A stretch of 64,000 nt of DNA, from positions 1-64,000 of the forward strand of contig JAFXKX010000017.1 of the NCBI GenBank assembly GCA_017531505.1. Reading direction: 5' to 3'. Source of the DNA: Clostridia bacterium (GTDB taxonomy: Bacteria; Bacillota; Clostridia; Christensenellales; Christensenellaceae). A program made the position numbers and the translations under genes. The notes beneath the pieces were generated by a model. The model saw nothing but the letters and a program-made list of their open reading frames with translations. It did no database searches and was not told where the DNA came from. This document shows, one piece after another, positions 24,511 to 32,972 of this stretch; within the stretch, counting starts at the first letter, position 1, and every line of letters begins with the position of its first letter.

Positions 24511-25110
24511 ATGCAAGTATTCCTGTATGATAAATCGTACGCCAAACGCTTCAAATGTGCCATCAGCGTCTGGCGGACAGTCGGCCTTATCCTGGCATAT
24601 TCTTTTTGCTATGCCGCAAGCCTGATTGCACTCTTCGCTTTCGAAGTGGATCATCCTTTGCTGATCCTGCTCGTTCTCATCGGCTACATGGTCTGGCTGA
24701 TCGTATGGTTGGTACGCCAACAGCCTGTTTCTCAGGCTCCGGTCATCGCCTATGTGCTGGATGCCGACGGTCTGCTGTGGCAGGTATTTCTCAATCAGCG
24801 ATACGTCAAACAGACCGCTTATGATATTGCTCTGCAGTATTACGCTTCGCAAGGGCAGCCCATACAGCCCTCGCTTGCCGGTAAGTTTGCTTACTATGTG
24901 CAGTGCAGCCGGCAGGGGATTTCTCACTGGAACAATGTGTATGGCGGCGAAGCCAAAACCACTCCGTTATACCATCTGAGCCCCTTAGTACAAACAAAGT
25001 GGGCATACAAATTCCAATATTGCACCGCAAAAGGAAAAATCAAAAAACTGACCATCCCCAAAGGATACCCCACCCTCTTCCGTTATCTGTGGGGCGATAA
25101 TGCCGTATAA
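24511..25110 (+). CDS. Hypothetical two-helix membrane protein (199 aa)
   Basis: No family recognised. Residues ~20-45 (VWRTVGLILAYSFCYAASLIAL) and ~48-68 (HPLLILLVLIGYMVWLIVWLV) are membrane helices. The following ~130 residues form a soluble, probably cytoplasmic domain rich in aromatic residues (KFAYYVQC, KWAYKFQYC), ending in TLFRYLWGDNAV. GGAGG precedes the ATG by ~7 bases. It sits alone between two terminators. Confidence 0.75.
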   Translation: MQVFLYDKSYAKRFKCAISVWRTVGLILAYSFCYAASLIALFAFEVDHPLLILLVLIGYMVWLIVWLVRQQPVSQAPVIAYVLDADGLLWQVFLNQRYVKQTAYDIALQYYASQGQPIQPSLAGKFAYYVQCSRQGISHWNNVYGGEAKTTPLYHLSPLVQTKWAYKFQYCTAKGKIKKLTIPKGYPTLFRYLWGDNAV

Positions 25111-25112
25111 GC

Positions 25113-25150
25113 AAAAAGCGTACATACCGATCGGTATGTACGCTTTTTTT
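25113..25150. terminator. Bidirectional terminator
   Basis: AAAAAGCGTACATACCGA/TCGGTATGTACGCTTTTT is a perfect palindrome between converging genes. Confidence 0.9.
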
Positions 25151-25151
25151 C

Positions 25152-26048
25152 TCACTTTACACGCCGCAATTTTGCCACAAAGAACCCTTCAAACAACGGG
25201 TCAGGACAAATACATACTGTGCCGGGCAGCGTAGTCGGCAGTAGCGGCAGATCACCGAATGCTTCGGCATCGATGGGAATCAGTTCCACTTTACCGGGTT
25301 TCAGTACTTCTTTTACAATATCTTCGTTCTCCTGCTGCAGGATAGAGCAAGTGGAATACACCATCTCTCCGCCCACCTTGAGCACTTTCAGCGCCTTTGC
25401 CAGCAGCGCACGCTGACTCTTGACGGAGCGTTCGACCAATGTAGGCTCAAAGCGCAGCTGATCCCGCCACGTCTGCAATGTGCCGCTGCCGCTGCAGGGA
25501 GCATCCAGCAGCACTTTATCAAAACGGAACAGCTCATCCAACTGGCGTGCATCCGTCTGCATGACCAATACGCTGCGCGCACCCTGACGATCCAGATTAT
25601 ACCGCAGGCGGTCTGCACGGATCTTGTTCTTTTCGCAAGCGGTGATCCCTGCCCCATTTCCGGTAAGGGCCGCCATCTGCGTCGTTTTGCCGCCCGGGGC
25701 CGCCGCCATATCCAATACCGCATCCCCTTTGCCCGGCTGCAGCACCAGCGGAGGCAGCATAGAGGAAAGGCTCTGCATATATACGCCGCCCCCGGCATAT
25801 ACCTCCAGCGCCGCGATCTCACTTTCACGCGCCTGCTCTATGATCAGCGCATCGTCATACCAGGGCACCTGTCTGTAACCGATACCTGCCATGCTCAGCG
25901 CCTGTTCCACCTGCTGCTTGCTGCTGCGCAGCGGATTTGCACGCAAGGTGACCGGACGACGGGCTGCAAACCCTTCCTCGATACGGGCGGTTTGCTCCTC
26001 ACCATATTGTTTATGCAAAAGTTCTTTTAAGAATGTCGGGATCTGCAC
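25152..26048 (-). CDS. RsmB/NOP-family RNA (cytosine-5) methyltransferase, short form (298 aa)
   Basis: The protein has the core of m5C RNA methyltransferases. SAM-binding motif I is DMAAAPGGKTTQMAAL (~114-129), motif IV is LLDAPCSGSGTLQ (~182-194, Cys in APCSGSG), and motif VI is GGEMVYSTCSILQQENE (~226-242, catalytic Cys in YSTC). The N-terminal helical part (LKELLHKQYGEE...RANPLR) is typical of the family. At 298 aa it lacks the C-terminal PUA/RRM extension of full-length RsmF (~450 aa). The exact rRNA or tRNA target is unknown. Confidence 0.9.
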   Translation of the reverse strand: MQIPTFLKELLHKQYGEEQTARIEEGFAARRPVTLRANPLRSSKQQVEQALSMAGIGYRQVPWYDDALIIEQARESEIAALEVYAGGGVYMQSLSSMLPPLVLQPGKGDAVLDMAAAPGGKTTQMAALTGNGAGITACEKNKIRADRLRYNLDRQGARSVLVMQTDARQLDELFRFDKVLLDAPCSGSGTLQTWRDQLRFEPTLVERSVKSQRALLAKALKVLKVGGEMVYSTCSILQQENEDIVKEVLKPGKVELIPIDAEAFGDLPLLPTTLPGTVCICPDPLFEGFFVAKLRRVK

Positions 26049-26102
26049 GATATTGCTCCTTTTCGTTCCATTCTTATATAGTATAACACATTTTTGCAGG
26101 AC

Positions 26103-26131
26103 TTGAACTATCCGCCAAAGTATAGCATAAT
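26103..26131 (+). promoter_or_regulatory. Sigma-A type promoter of the LacX-like gene
   Basis: TTGAAC and CATAAT are separated by 17 bases, 40 bases before the start codon. Confidence 0.6.
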
Positions 26132-26170
26132 AAAGACAGAAGATTCTTTTGAAAAAAGGAGAGGATTTTT

Positions 26171-27040
26171 ATGCAGAAAACATTACAGATCGGCAATGCA
26201 AAAGGCATTGTAGACACTTACGGCGGAGAACTGATCTCCTATACCAACGACGGCAAAGAATATATCTGGACCGGCGATGCCGCTTACTGGAACGGACATG
26301 CCCCGGTATTATTCCCCTTTGTAAGCGCTCTGAAAGATTGGAAGATCAAATTCGGCGGCGAAGAATACTCCCTGACGACCAAGCACGGCTTTGCACGCAA
26401 AAGCGAGTTCGAACTGATCGACTGTACCGATACCAAAGCCACCTTCTGCCTCAAGGCAAACGAGGCCACTTTGGCACAATACCTCTTCCTGTTCAGCCTC
26501 ATTGTCACCCATGAAATCACCGAACAGGGCGCTGTTACCACCTACACCGTACAGAACAAAGACGACAAGCCTATGGTATTCTGTATCGGCGGTCATGCAG
26601 GTTATTGTGTAGACGGCAGCTGTGAAGATTATCAGCTGATTTTCGAAAAGCCCGAAGATCTGGATATGTATTATACCGATGCACAGAGTTTGTTCAGTGA
26701 TGCGTACAAGCTGGATAAGCGTCTGGAAGGTACCGTTTATGACATTTGCTATGATGACTTTGATGTAGATGCCATCATCCTCAAAAACCCCGCCAGCAAC
26801 AAAGTCAAACTGGTCAAAAAGAGCGATGGCACCGGTATGGAATTCGATTTCACCGGTTACGAGCATCTGACCCTGTGGACTCCGCCCAAAAAGCAGGCGC
26901 CTTTCTTCTGCCTCGAGCCTTGGAACGGTTTGCCCGCATATACCGATGAGAGCGGCAATTTCGAAGACAAGCCCGGCTGCATCACCTTGCCCGCCGGCGA
27001 AGAATACTCCATCTCTTACGCAATTACCGTAATCAAATAA
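26171..27040 (+). CDS. Aldose 1-epimerase family protein, LacX-like (289 aa)
   Basis: A galactose mutarotase-like beta-sandwich protein. GGELISYTNDGKEYIWTGD, HAPVLFPFVSALKD and KHGFARKSEFEL (His-Gly-Phe) near the N-terminus and LTLWTPPKKQAPFFCLEPWNG near the C-terminus match LacX/YeaD-type aldose epimerases. These interconvert alpha and beta anomers of hexoses or hexose 6-phosphates. AAAAGGAG is 11 bases before the ATG. Single gene with its own promoter. Confidence 0.87.
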   Translation: MQKTLQIGNAKGIVDTYGGELISYTNDGKEYIWTGDAAYWNGHAPVLFPFVSALKDWKIKFGGEEYSLTTKHGFARKSEFELIDCTDTKATFCLKANEATLAQYLFLFSLIVTHEITEQGAVTTYTVQNKDDKPMVFCIGGHAGYCVDGSCEDYQLIFEKPEDLDMYYTDAQSLFSDAYKLDKRLEGTVYDICYDDFDVDAIILKNPASNKVKLVKKSDGTGMEFDFTGYEHLTLWTPPKKQAPFFCLEPWNGLPAYTDESGNFEDKPGCITLPAGEEYSISYAITVIK

Positions 27041-27052
27041 ACACGCTGTGCA

Positions 27053-27075
27053 CAAGCCCTGCCCCGCAGGGCTTG
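27053..27075. terminator. G+C-rich hairpin between the LacX-like and FliB-like genes
   Basis: CAAGCCCTG/CAGGGCTTG with a 5-base loop and no U run. It ends 21 bases before the FliB-like ATG, where no Shine-Dalgarno sequence is visible. It could be a weak terminator or a translational control element. Confidence 0.45.
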
Positions 27076-27096
27076 CGCTGTCTATATCTATACAGT

Positions 27097-28209
27097 ATGC
27101 ATATTTACGTCCCCAACTACTATTCAAAATTTTCCTGTATCGGCAGCCGTTGTCAGGACAACTGTTGTATCGGCTGGGAAATCGACATCGATCAGGATAC
27201 CTGCCGGCGCTATCTGCAGGAGCAGGGTGCTTTTGGTGAGCGGCTGCGCAGCCACATCGATACCCGCGATATCCCTCACTTTATACTGGGCGAGCATGAA
27301 CGCTGCCCCTTTCTAAATGCAGACAACCTGTGCGATATCCATATCACGCTGGGCGAAGATGCATTGTGCCGTATCTGTACTATGCATCCGCGTTTTGTGG
27401 ACCAGTTCGGAGAACGCGGCGAGATCGGATTGGGGTTGGCTTGTGAAGAGGCCGCCCGCTGCATCCTGTGCGCCGATCAACCCTTTGCCGTCGTTTTATC
27501 CGAGACCGATGCTCCCGCCTTTTATGCGGAAAGCGAACCGAATGATCCGGCTCTGAGCGAGGATTTCCTTGCTGCACGTGAGCAGCTGTTTACCCTGCTG
27601 CAGGATACACAACTGAGTCTTGAAGTCCGCCTTGTGAGTATACTTTTGTATGGTTCTGCCCTGCAGGCTGCGTACGAGCAGAACACAGACAATTTCCATG
27701 ACTTATGCCATCAGCCTCAGGACCCCGCCGCTATGGCACGTCCGCTGATCCATCACGACCCGCAGCACAGTCTGGACGCGCTCCGTACGCTCTTCGCGGA
27801 TCTGGATTATATGGATACCCCATGGAAGTCCGCGGTAGATACCGCTTTATCCCGTTCCGTTGCTGCGCTGCAGAAGGCCGGTCCCCGCATACAAAGTTTC
27901 CTTTCCCCCACACTTTTATCCAACTTTGCTGTCTATCTGCTGTTCCGCTATTTTCTCAAAGCAATGCGCGACGGAGATATTCTGGGCAAAATCCAATTGG
28001 CCGTGGTCGGGGTCGTACTGCTGTATGCGCTGATCGCTGCAAATGATCGCCCCGACCTTCCCTGCATACTGCGTCAGGCCCAGCTGTTCTCCAAAGAGAT
28101 CGAGTATTCCGAAGATAATATCTCTGCACTGGCCGATGCGTTTATCGAAGATCCCGCATTGGATATATTGCCTCTTTGCAGCCTTTGCGAAGTTGCCATA
28201 AACCTGTAA
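27097..28209 (+). CDS. FliB-like lysine N-methylase family protein (370 aa)
   Basis: The N-terminal CIGSRCQDNCCIGWEIDID (~10-28) and the blocks RCPFLNADNLCDIHITLGED and LCRICTMHPRF (~70-105) are the cysteine signature of the FliB (flagellin lysine-N-methylase) family, probably binding a metal or cluster. No flagellin or flagellar gene is seen in the window, and many family members occur in non-motile clostridia, so the substrate is open. The ATG 27097 is chosen because homology begins at HIYVPNYYSKFSC; an in-frame TTG lies 24 bases upstream and neither has a clear ribosome site. Confidence 0.8.
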   Translation: MHIYVPNYYSKFSCIGSRCQDNCCIGWEIDIDQDTCRRYLQEQGAFGERLRSHIDTRDIPHFILGEHERCPFLNADNLCDIHITLGEDALCRICTMHPRFVDQFGERGEIGLGLACEEAARCILCADQPFAVVLSETDAPAFYAESEPNDPALSEDFLAAREQLFTLLQDTQLSLEVRLVSILLYGSALQAAYEQNTDNFHDLCHQPQDPAAMARPLIHHDPQHSLDALRTLFADLDYMDTPWKSAVDTALSRSVAALQKAGPRIQSFLSPTLLSNFAVYLLFRYFLKAMRDGDILGKIQLAVVGVVLLYALIAANDRPDLPCILRQAQLFSKEIEYSEDNISALADAFIEDPALDILPLCSLCEVAINL

Positions 28210-28215
28210 AAGCAT

Positions 28216-28244
28216 TTGACGAACGGGCATAGATATGGTAAGGT
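28216..28244 (+). promoter_or_regulatory. Possible promoter of the cysS leader
   Basis: TTGACG and TAAGGT are separated by 17 bases, 34 bases before the leader-peptide ATG. The -10 is a poor match. Confidence 0.4.
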
Positions 28245-28278
28245 ATTGTTATAGAATCTCTTTATAAAGGAGAAAATT

Positions 28279-28332
28279 ATGAAAGCGTGTTGTTGCCGCA
28301 AGAATCCTGACAATGCAGTTTTTCCGGTCTGA
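28279..28332 (+). CDS. Cysteine leader peptide of the cysS attenuator (17 aa)
   Basis: A short ORF, MKACCCRKNPDNAVFPV, begins 6 bases after a strong AAAGGAG site. Codons 4-6 are three consecutive cysteine codons (TGT TGT TGC). It ends inside a hairpin that leads into competing RNA structures and a terminator just before cysS. This is the layout of a translation-coupled attenuator in which ribosome stalling at Cys codons signals shortage of charged tRNA-Cys. No T-box is present here, unlike glyS and ileS in the same window. Confidence 0.85.
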   Translation: MKACCCRKNPDNAVFPV

Positions 28333-28416
28333 GTCAGACCAAGGAGAGACCGCTTTTCTATGCGGTAACGGATAACAGGAACACTTGCCGCATACCCTAC
28401 CGTATGCGGCTTTTTT
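28326..28416 (+). promoter_or_regulatory. Transcription attenuator of cysS
   Basis: Segments seen: GGTCTG (28326-28331) pairs with CAGACC (28335-28340) or, alternatively, GGTCT with AGACC (28347-28351). ACCGC (28349-28353) pairs with GCGGT (28362-28366). The terminator GCCGCATAC/GTATGCGGC is at 28387-28410 with six T residues. TATGCGG (28359-28365) can instead pair with CCGCATA (28388-28394) in the terminator, giving an antiterminator. The mutually exclusive pairings fit control by ribosome position on the Cys leader. Confidence 0.8.
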
Positions 28417-28452
28417 ACACCAAAAATTTTGATTTTTAATGGGAGCAATGCT

Positions 28453-29865
28453 ATGTTACTGACCAATTTCACACTGTATAACACATTGACCAAAACGGTG
28501 GACCCCTTTACCACCCATGAAGAAGGAAAGGTATCTATGTATACCTGCGGTCCTACCGTATATCACTTTGCACACATCGGCAACCTGCGCAGCTACATCA
28601 TGGAAGATGTACTGGAAAAGGCGCTGCGCTACAACGGCTATGATGTAAAACGCGTTATGAACATCACCGATGTCGGCCACCTCTCCAGCGACGCGGATAC
28701 CGGCGAAGACAAAATGCTCAAAGGCGCAAAACGCGAAAAGAAAACGGTCATGGAGATCGCAAAATTCTACACCGATGCTTTCTTTGCCGATTGCGAAAAA
28801 CTGCACATCAAGCGTCCCGATGTGGTAGAACCTGCTACCAACTGCATCGACGATTTTATCGAGATGGTAGAGAGCCTGATCGAAAAAGGCTATGCTTATG
28901 TAGCAGGCGACAACGTTTATTTCGATACTTCCAAGCTGGATGATTACTACGCCCTCACCGGTCACAGCAGCGACGATCTGATGGTCGGCGTACGCGACGA
29001 TGTAGAGGAAGATACCAACAAGCGCAACAAGGCCGACTTTGTGCTTTGGTTTACAAAATCCAAGTTCGAAGATCAGGAACTCAAGTGGGACAGCCCCTGG
29101 GGTATCGGTTACCCCGGTTGGCACATTGAATGCTCCGGCATCTGCAAAAAGCATCTGGGCGAATATCTGGATATCCATTGCGGCGGCGTAGACAACATCT
29201 TCCCCCATCACACCAACGAGATCGCTCAAAGCGAAGCATATCTGGGTCATAAATGGTGCCGTCATTGGTTCCACATCCATCATCTGAATGACAAGCGCGG
29301 CAAAATGAGCAAATCCAGCGGCGAATTCCTCACCGTATCTCTGCTGGAGGAAAAGGGCTATGATCCGCTGGCATACCGTATGTTCTGCCTGCAGTCTCAC
29401 TACCGCAAGCCTTTGGAATTTGACTTTGCACAGTTGGACAACGTGGTTACCGCATATAACCGCCTCAAGAACCGCGTGGCAGCATTGCAGCCCGCAGGTG
29501 AGCCGGATATGGAAGCAGCACAACCATGGCGCATCAAGTTTGCAGAGGCCCTGGGCAACGACCTCAATACTTCTATGGCACTGACCGCCGTATATGATGT
29601 ATTGAAGGCCCCCTTGGATGATGCAACCAAGCGTTACCTCATCGGCGACTTTGATACCGTACTTTCTCTGGGTCTGCTGACCGAAGCGGAAGAAAGCGGC
29701 GTGGATGCCGAACTGGAAGCTTATATTACCCAAAAGATCGCCGAACGGGCCGCTGCCAAGCAGGCAAAGAATTATGCCGCAGCAGACGCGATCCGCGACG
29801 AATTGATGCAGAAGGGCATCATACTCAAAGACAGCCGCGAAGGCACCACCTGGTCCCTCGCCTGA
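28453..29865 (+). CDS. cysS: Cysteine--tRNA ligase (470 aa)
   Basis: A class I synthetase that charges tRNA-Cys. CGPTVYHFAHIGN (~24-36) holds the first zinc Cys and the HIGH-type motif. CSGICKKHLG and HCGGVDNIFPHHTNEIAQSE (~232-265) supply other zinc ligands, and KMSKSSGEFLT (~285) is the KMSKS loop. The length is normal. GGGAG is 7 bases before ATG 28453. Expression is probably limited by the leader-peptide attenuator upstream. nagB follows 28 bases on and may be cotranscribed. Confidence 0.97.
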   Translation: MLLTNFTLYNTLTKTVDPFTTHEEGKVSMYTCGPTVYHFAHIGNLRSYIMEDVLEKALRYNGYDVKRVMNITDVGHLSSDADTGEDKMLKGAKREKKTVMEIAKFYTDAFFADCEKLHIKRPDVVEPATNCIDDFIEMVESLIEKGYAYVAGDNVYFDTSKLDDYYALTGHSSDDLMVGVRDDVEEDTNKRNKADFVLWFTKSKFEDQELKWDSPWGIGYPGWHIECSGICKKHLGEYLDIHCGGVDNIFPHHTNEIAQSEAYLGHKWCRHWFHIHHLNDKRGKMSKSSGEFLTVSLLEEKGYDPLAYRMFCLQSHYRKPLEFDFAQLDNVVTAYNRLKNRVAALQPAGEPDMEAAQPWRIKFAEALGNDLNTSMALTAVYDVLKAPLDDATKRYLIGDFDTVLSLGLLTEAEESGVDAELEAYITQKIAERAAAKQAKNYAAADAIRDELMQKGIILKDSREGTTWSLA

Positions 29866-29893
29866 ACATACAAGGAAAAGGAAGGAATCCCCC

Positions 29894-30622
29894 ATGAAAA
29901 TCATGTATACCGACACATACGCAAATATGAGCCGCCGTGCAGCCAATATCATTTCTGCACAGATCATTTTGCATCCCAAGACTGTACTCGGTCTGCCCAC
30001 CGGTACTACTCCCATCGGTGCTTACCGTCAGCTGATCGAATGGTATAAGAAAGGTGACCTGGACTTCTCTCAGGTAACCACTTTCAATCTGGACGAATAT
30101 TTGGGTCTGGATGGGTCTCATCCCCAGAGCTATCGTTATTTTATGGACAATCAGTTGTTTGACCACGTTAACATTCGCAAGGGCAATACCCACGTACCGG
30201 ATGGCACGGCTGCAGACCCCGAGGCAGAATGCGAGCTGTATGAACAGGCCATCAAAGAAGCAGGCGGTATCGACCTGCAGGTACTGGGCATCGGCAACAA
30301 CGGTCACATCGGTTTCAATGAACCTGGTACTGCTTATGAAAAAACCACCAATGTTACCGAACTGACCGAAAGCACTATCGAAGCAAACTCCCGTTTGTTT
30401 GCATCTAAGGAAGAAGTACCCACCAAGGCTTTGACCATGGGCATGAAGACCATCATGCACGCAAGACGCATCCTGCTGCTGGTAAGCGGTCAGCACAAGT
30501 TGGACATCCTCAACGCCGCATTGCATGGTCCTATCACCCCCGAAGTACCTGCATCTCTGTTGCAGCTGCATCCCGACCTGACTGTTATCGTCAGTACCGA
30601 GGATATCCCCGCAGATTTCTGA
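29894..30622 (+). CDS. nagB: Glucosamine-6-phosphate deaminase (242 aa)
   Basis: It converts glucosamine 6-phosphate to fructose 6-phosphate and ammonia, the last step of amino-sugar catabolism. LGLPTGTTPIGAYRQL (~35-50), TTFNLDEYLGL (~60-70, catalytic Asp), GIGNNGHIGFNEPG (~135-148, catalytic His) and SGQHKLDIL are family signatures. The length is typical. GGAAGGAA precedes the ATG. No nagA or GlcNAc transporter is in the window. Followed by a strong terminator. Confidence 0.96.
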   Translation: MKIMYTDTYANMSRRAANIISAQIILHPKTVLGLPTGTTPIGAYRQLIEWYKKGDLDFSQVTTFNLDEYLGLDGSHPQSYRYFMDNQLFDHVNIRKGNTHVPDGTAADPEAECELYEQAIKEAGGIDLQVLGIGNNGHIGFNEPGTAYEKTTNVTELTESTIEANSRLFASKEEVPTKALTMGMKTIMHARRILLLVSGQHKLDILNAALHGPITPEVPASLLQLHPDLTVIVSTEDIPADF

Positions 30623-30635
30623 TTTTGTATTATAC

Positions 30636-30667
30636 AAAAGAGATACCTTAAGGTATCTCTTTTTTTA
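30636..30667 (+). terminator. Terminator after nagB
   Basis: AAAAGAGATACCTT/AAGGTATCTCTTTT perfect palindrome with a T run. Confidence 0.9.
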
Positions 30668-30682
30668 TTTCTGCGCAATCTG

Positions 30683-30711
30683 TGGAAAGATTTCCTTTGC
30701 TGCGCTATAAT
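30683..30711 (+). promoter_or_regulatory. Promoter of the MFS transporter operon
   Basis: TGGAAA and a perfect TATAAT are separated by 17 bases, 32 bases before the ATG. Confidence 0.6.
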
Positions 30712-30743
30712 AAAGACATCGATTAAATTCAGGATGGATCACT

Positions 30744-32021
30744 ATGAAAACAAAACAGAAATTCTATTACGGCTGGATCGTCGCCGCTTGCTGTTCTCTG
30801 CTGGCATTGTCTATCAATGCCATGGGCAACAATTCTCTTTCTTTTTACGTTGCGCCGCTTTCCGAATCACTGCAGGTATCCCGTGCCGCATTGAATTTTT
30901 CTCTGTTCACTGTCGGTACCATCGTGCGCACACTGCTGGGCTTTGTATATGGCAGCATCGTCAAACGCACCGGTGCCAAGCCGCTTATGTGGTTGGGTAT
31001 CGCGCTTACCGTCAGTGCATATCTGATCTACTCGCAGGCACAAAGCTTGTTTTTGCTGGGTGTAGGCAGCGCATTGTACGGCACCGCCCATGCGCTCGGT
31101 ACTTTCAGCGCCTATAACGCCATTATCAATCGCTGGTTTATCAAGCGCAAAGGTTTGGTACTGGGTCTGGTCAACACCAGCGTCGGACTGGGCGGTATGA
31201 TCATCAACCCGTTGGCCGGCAACTGGATCGCCAATGCAGGCTGGAACGCTTCCTTCCTGTATACCGCTCTGCTGATCGGCGCCATCGCGCTGCCCGCCCT
31301 CTGCTTTGTCAAAGTAGACCCCGCCGCAAAGGGATTGACTGCGTATGGCGCAGAAGAAGCGCCTGCTGCTGCGGCCACCGTTTCTCTTCCTGCAGAAAAA
31401 TTGATCACTTTGTCTGACGCTATGAAAACGCTGCGCTTCTGGATGATCGCAGCAATTCAGTTCCTCATCGGTTTCGGCGTAGGTCAGGCCTTCTCCAACA
31501 TCATCCCGCATCTCAATGCCATCCAAATCGACCCTGTGTTCCTGACAGGTACCTTGTCTATCCTTTTCGCACTGGGCACGACACTGGGCAATTTTGCATC
31601 CGGCTTTGTCTACGACAAGTTTGGCCTGCGGGTATTGTTCCTGTCCATCGGTTCGCTGCAGTGTATCGGTATGGTACTGGTACAGTTCCTTACTGCATCT
31701 TCTGCGCCTGCCGCCTGGATCCTCTGTGTCATCTGTATCGGTTATGGCAACTCTCTGTCTCTGGGCACCCTCAACCATCTGATCAATACCGTATTCGGTC
31801 AGGGGCGTACCAATTTCCCTGCCATCTTCAGTTGGTTGTTCGCCATCAGCAATGCCGGCGGCATTCTGGGATCTCCCTTCTCCGGCTGGCTGTTCGACAT
31901 TACCGGTTCGTATCAATTAAGTTTCCTTCTGTCCCTCATTTTCCTCATTATCGTGATGGTTTTGGTACAGACGGTCATCACTTTTGGAAAACGCGCTCAA
32001 GCCAAAGAATTATCTCTCTAA
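30744..32021 (+). CDS. Major facilitator superfamily transporter, OFA-like (425 aa)
   Basis: About 12 hydrophobic helices are visible, from YYGWIVAACCSLLALSINAM to a final ~25-residue helix (LSLIFLIIVMVLVQTVIT). The start FYYGWIVAACC and the loop GSIVKRTGAKPLM, followed by NRWFIKRKGLVLGLVNTSVGLGGMI, are typical of the oxalate/formate-antiporter-like branch, which carries monocarboxylates and similar acids. The substrate is not known. The hypothetical gene 15 bases downstream is in the same operon. Confidence 0.87.
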   Translation: MKTKQKFYYGWIVAACCSLLALSINAMGNNSLSFYVAPLSESLQVSRAALNFSLFTVGTIVRTLLGFVYGSIVKRTGAKPLMWLGIALTVSAYLIYSQAQSLFLLGVGSALYGTAHALGTFSAYNAIINRWFIKRKGLVLGLVNTSVGLGGMIINPLAGNWIANAGWNASFLYTALLIGAIALPALCFVKVDPAAKGLTAYGAEEAPAAAATVSLPAEKLITLSDAMKTLRFWMIAAIQFLIGFGVGQAFSNIIPHLNAIQIDPVFLTGTLSILFALGTTLGNFASGFVYDKFGLRVLFLSIGSLQCIGMVLVQFLTASSAPAAWILCVICIGYGNSLSLGTLNHLINTVFGQGRTNFPAIFSWLFAISNAGGILGSPFSGWLFDITGSYQLSFLLSLIFLIIVMVLVQTVITFGKRAQAKELSL

Positions 32022-32036
32022 AGGAGTCATACCAAT

Positions 32037-32930
32037 ATGCCTGTTACCGCACTGGACGAAAAAATTTTTACCGATATCCCTGTTGATTGTGACTTGGGCA
32101 ACGTTCATAACACCTATCACACCTACTTTGCGGCACTTTACAAAGATGCTCCCGAAAATAAATTGACAGAGATTCGTCACAGATCGTTGGGAGCCTATCT
32201 GATGATCAAGGACCCCGACCGTAACGAACATCCTTATTCCGCGTCTACTGCCAAGGAAGCAGTTGCCTGGTTTGATGCCGCGATCGATCGGTATATGCAC
32301 GCGAAGGACGGCTATATCCGCCGTTTTCCTAATGCAATCGTCAATACAAAAATAGACGAGTCTTTCAACACCCCCATTTCTACCACTTATTTTTCCTGCC
32401 TTGGCTATGCATGGAAGAAAAACCCCGACCCCGCCTCACTTTCGCCCACAGCAGGACAACTGCTGACCAAACTTGATAAAGCCGCCGCCCATTACCGTGA
32501 TAAAAATACGCACCGCAGTACTTTTTGGAAGTCACTGCTTGCTCGGTTAAAACGGGTCGGCATTGCTCTTGGCTTGGCAGCAGCAACCTATCTGCTGTAT
32601 CTGTTGGTACCGCTCACCACTGAGTTGGGGCTTCTGGGATTCCCCCTCATGTTTGGCGGTTGGATCGGTATGATCGGTTGCGGTATTGCCACTTTGTTTT
32701 TCGCATTCCATATTTTTCTTCCCACAGATGTCACTTCCAAGAAGAAACGTGTCCGCAGCGCGCTCGGTGCATGTATCAGCGCCTATAAGGATGCGGAACG
32801 ATATGTGCGTTTGCGCGTGCTATGGCATGAAGCATACAGCAGCAGCGGCACCGTGCCGGAGTATCTGACCGCCTATCAAAAAGCGATCGATGATATTCTC
32901 GCAAAATACAACCTGCTCCCCAATGTGTGA
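32037..32930 (+). CDS. Hypothetical protein with two central membrane helices (297 aa)
   Basis: No family recognised. A soluble ~170-residue N-terminal region (YHTYFAALYKDAPENKLTEIRHR, later AVAWFDAAIDRYMHAK) is followed by two membrane helices at ~182-202 (VGIALGLAAATYLLYLLVPL) and ~208-233 (LGFPLMFGGWIGMIGCGIATLFFAFHIF). A charged helical C-terminal tail of ~55 residues ends it. AAAGGAG stands before the ATG, and it follows the MFS gene by 15 bases, suggesting joint expression. Confidence 0.75.
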   Translation: MPVTALDEKIFTDIPVDCDLGNVHNTYHTYFAALYKDAPENKLTEIRHRSLGAYLMIKDPDRNEHPYSASTAKEAVAWFDAAIDRYMHAKDGYIRRFPNAIVNTKIDESFNTPISTTYFSCLGYAWKKNPDPASLSPTAGQLLTKLDKAAAHYRDKNTHRSTFWKSLLARLKRVGIALGLAAATYLLYLLVPLTTELGLLGFPLMFGGWIGMIGCGIATLFFAFHIFLPTDVTSKKKRVRSALGACISAYKDAERYVRLRVLWHEAYSSSGTVPEYLTAYQKAIDDILAKYNLLPNV

Positions 32931-32936
32931 ATAAAG

Positions 32937-32970
32937 AAAAACCGAAGCATAAAATGTGCTTCGGTTTTTT
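32937..32970. terminator. Bidirectional terminator
   Basis: AAAACCGAAGCA/TGTGCTTCGGTTTT hairpin with A and T runs between converging genes. Confidence 0.88.
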
Positions 32971-32972
32971 CT

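Noticed and set aside
28456..30015. Open frame of ~520 codons on the minus strand
   Set aside because: Antisense to cysS and the start of nagB; no recognisable protein features.
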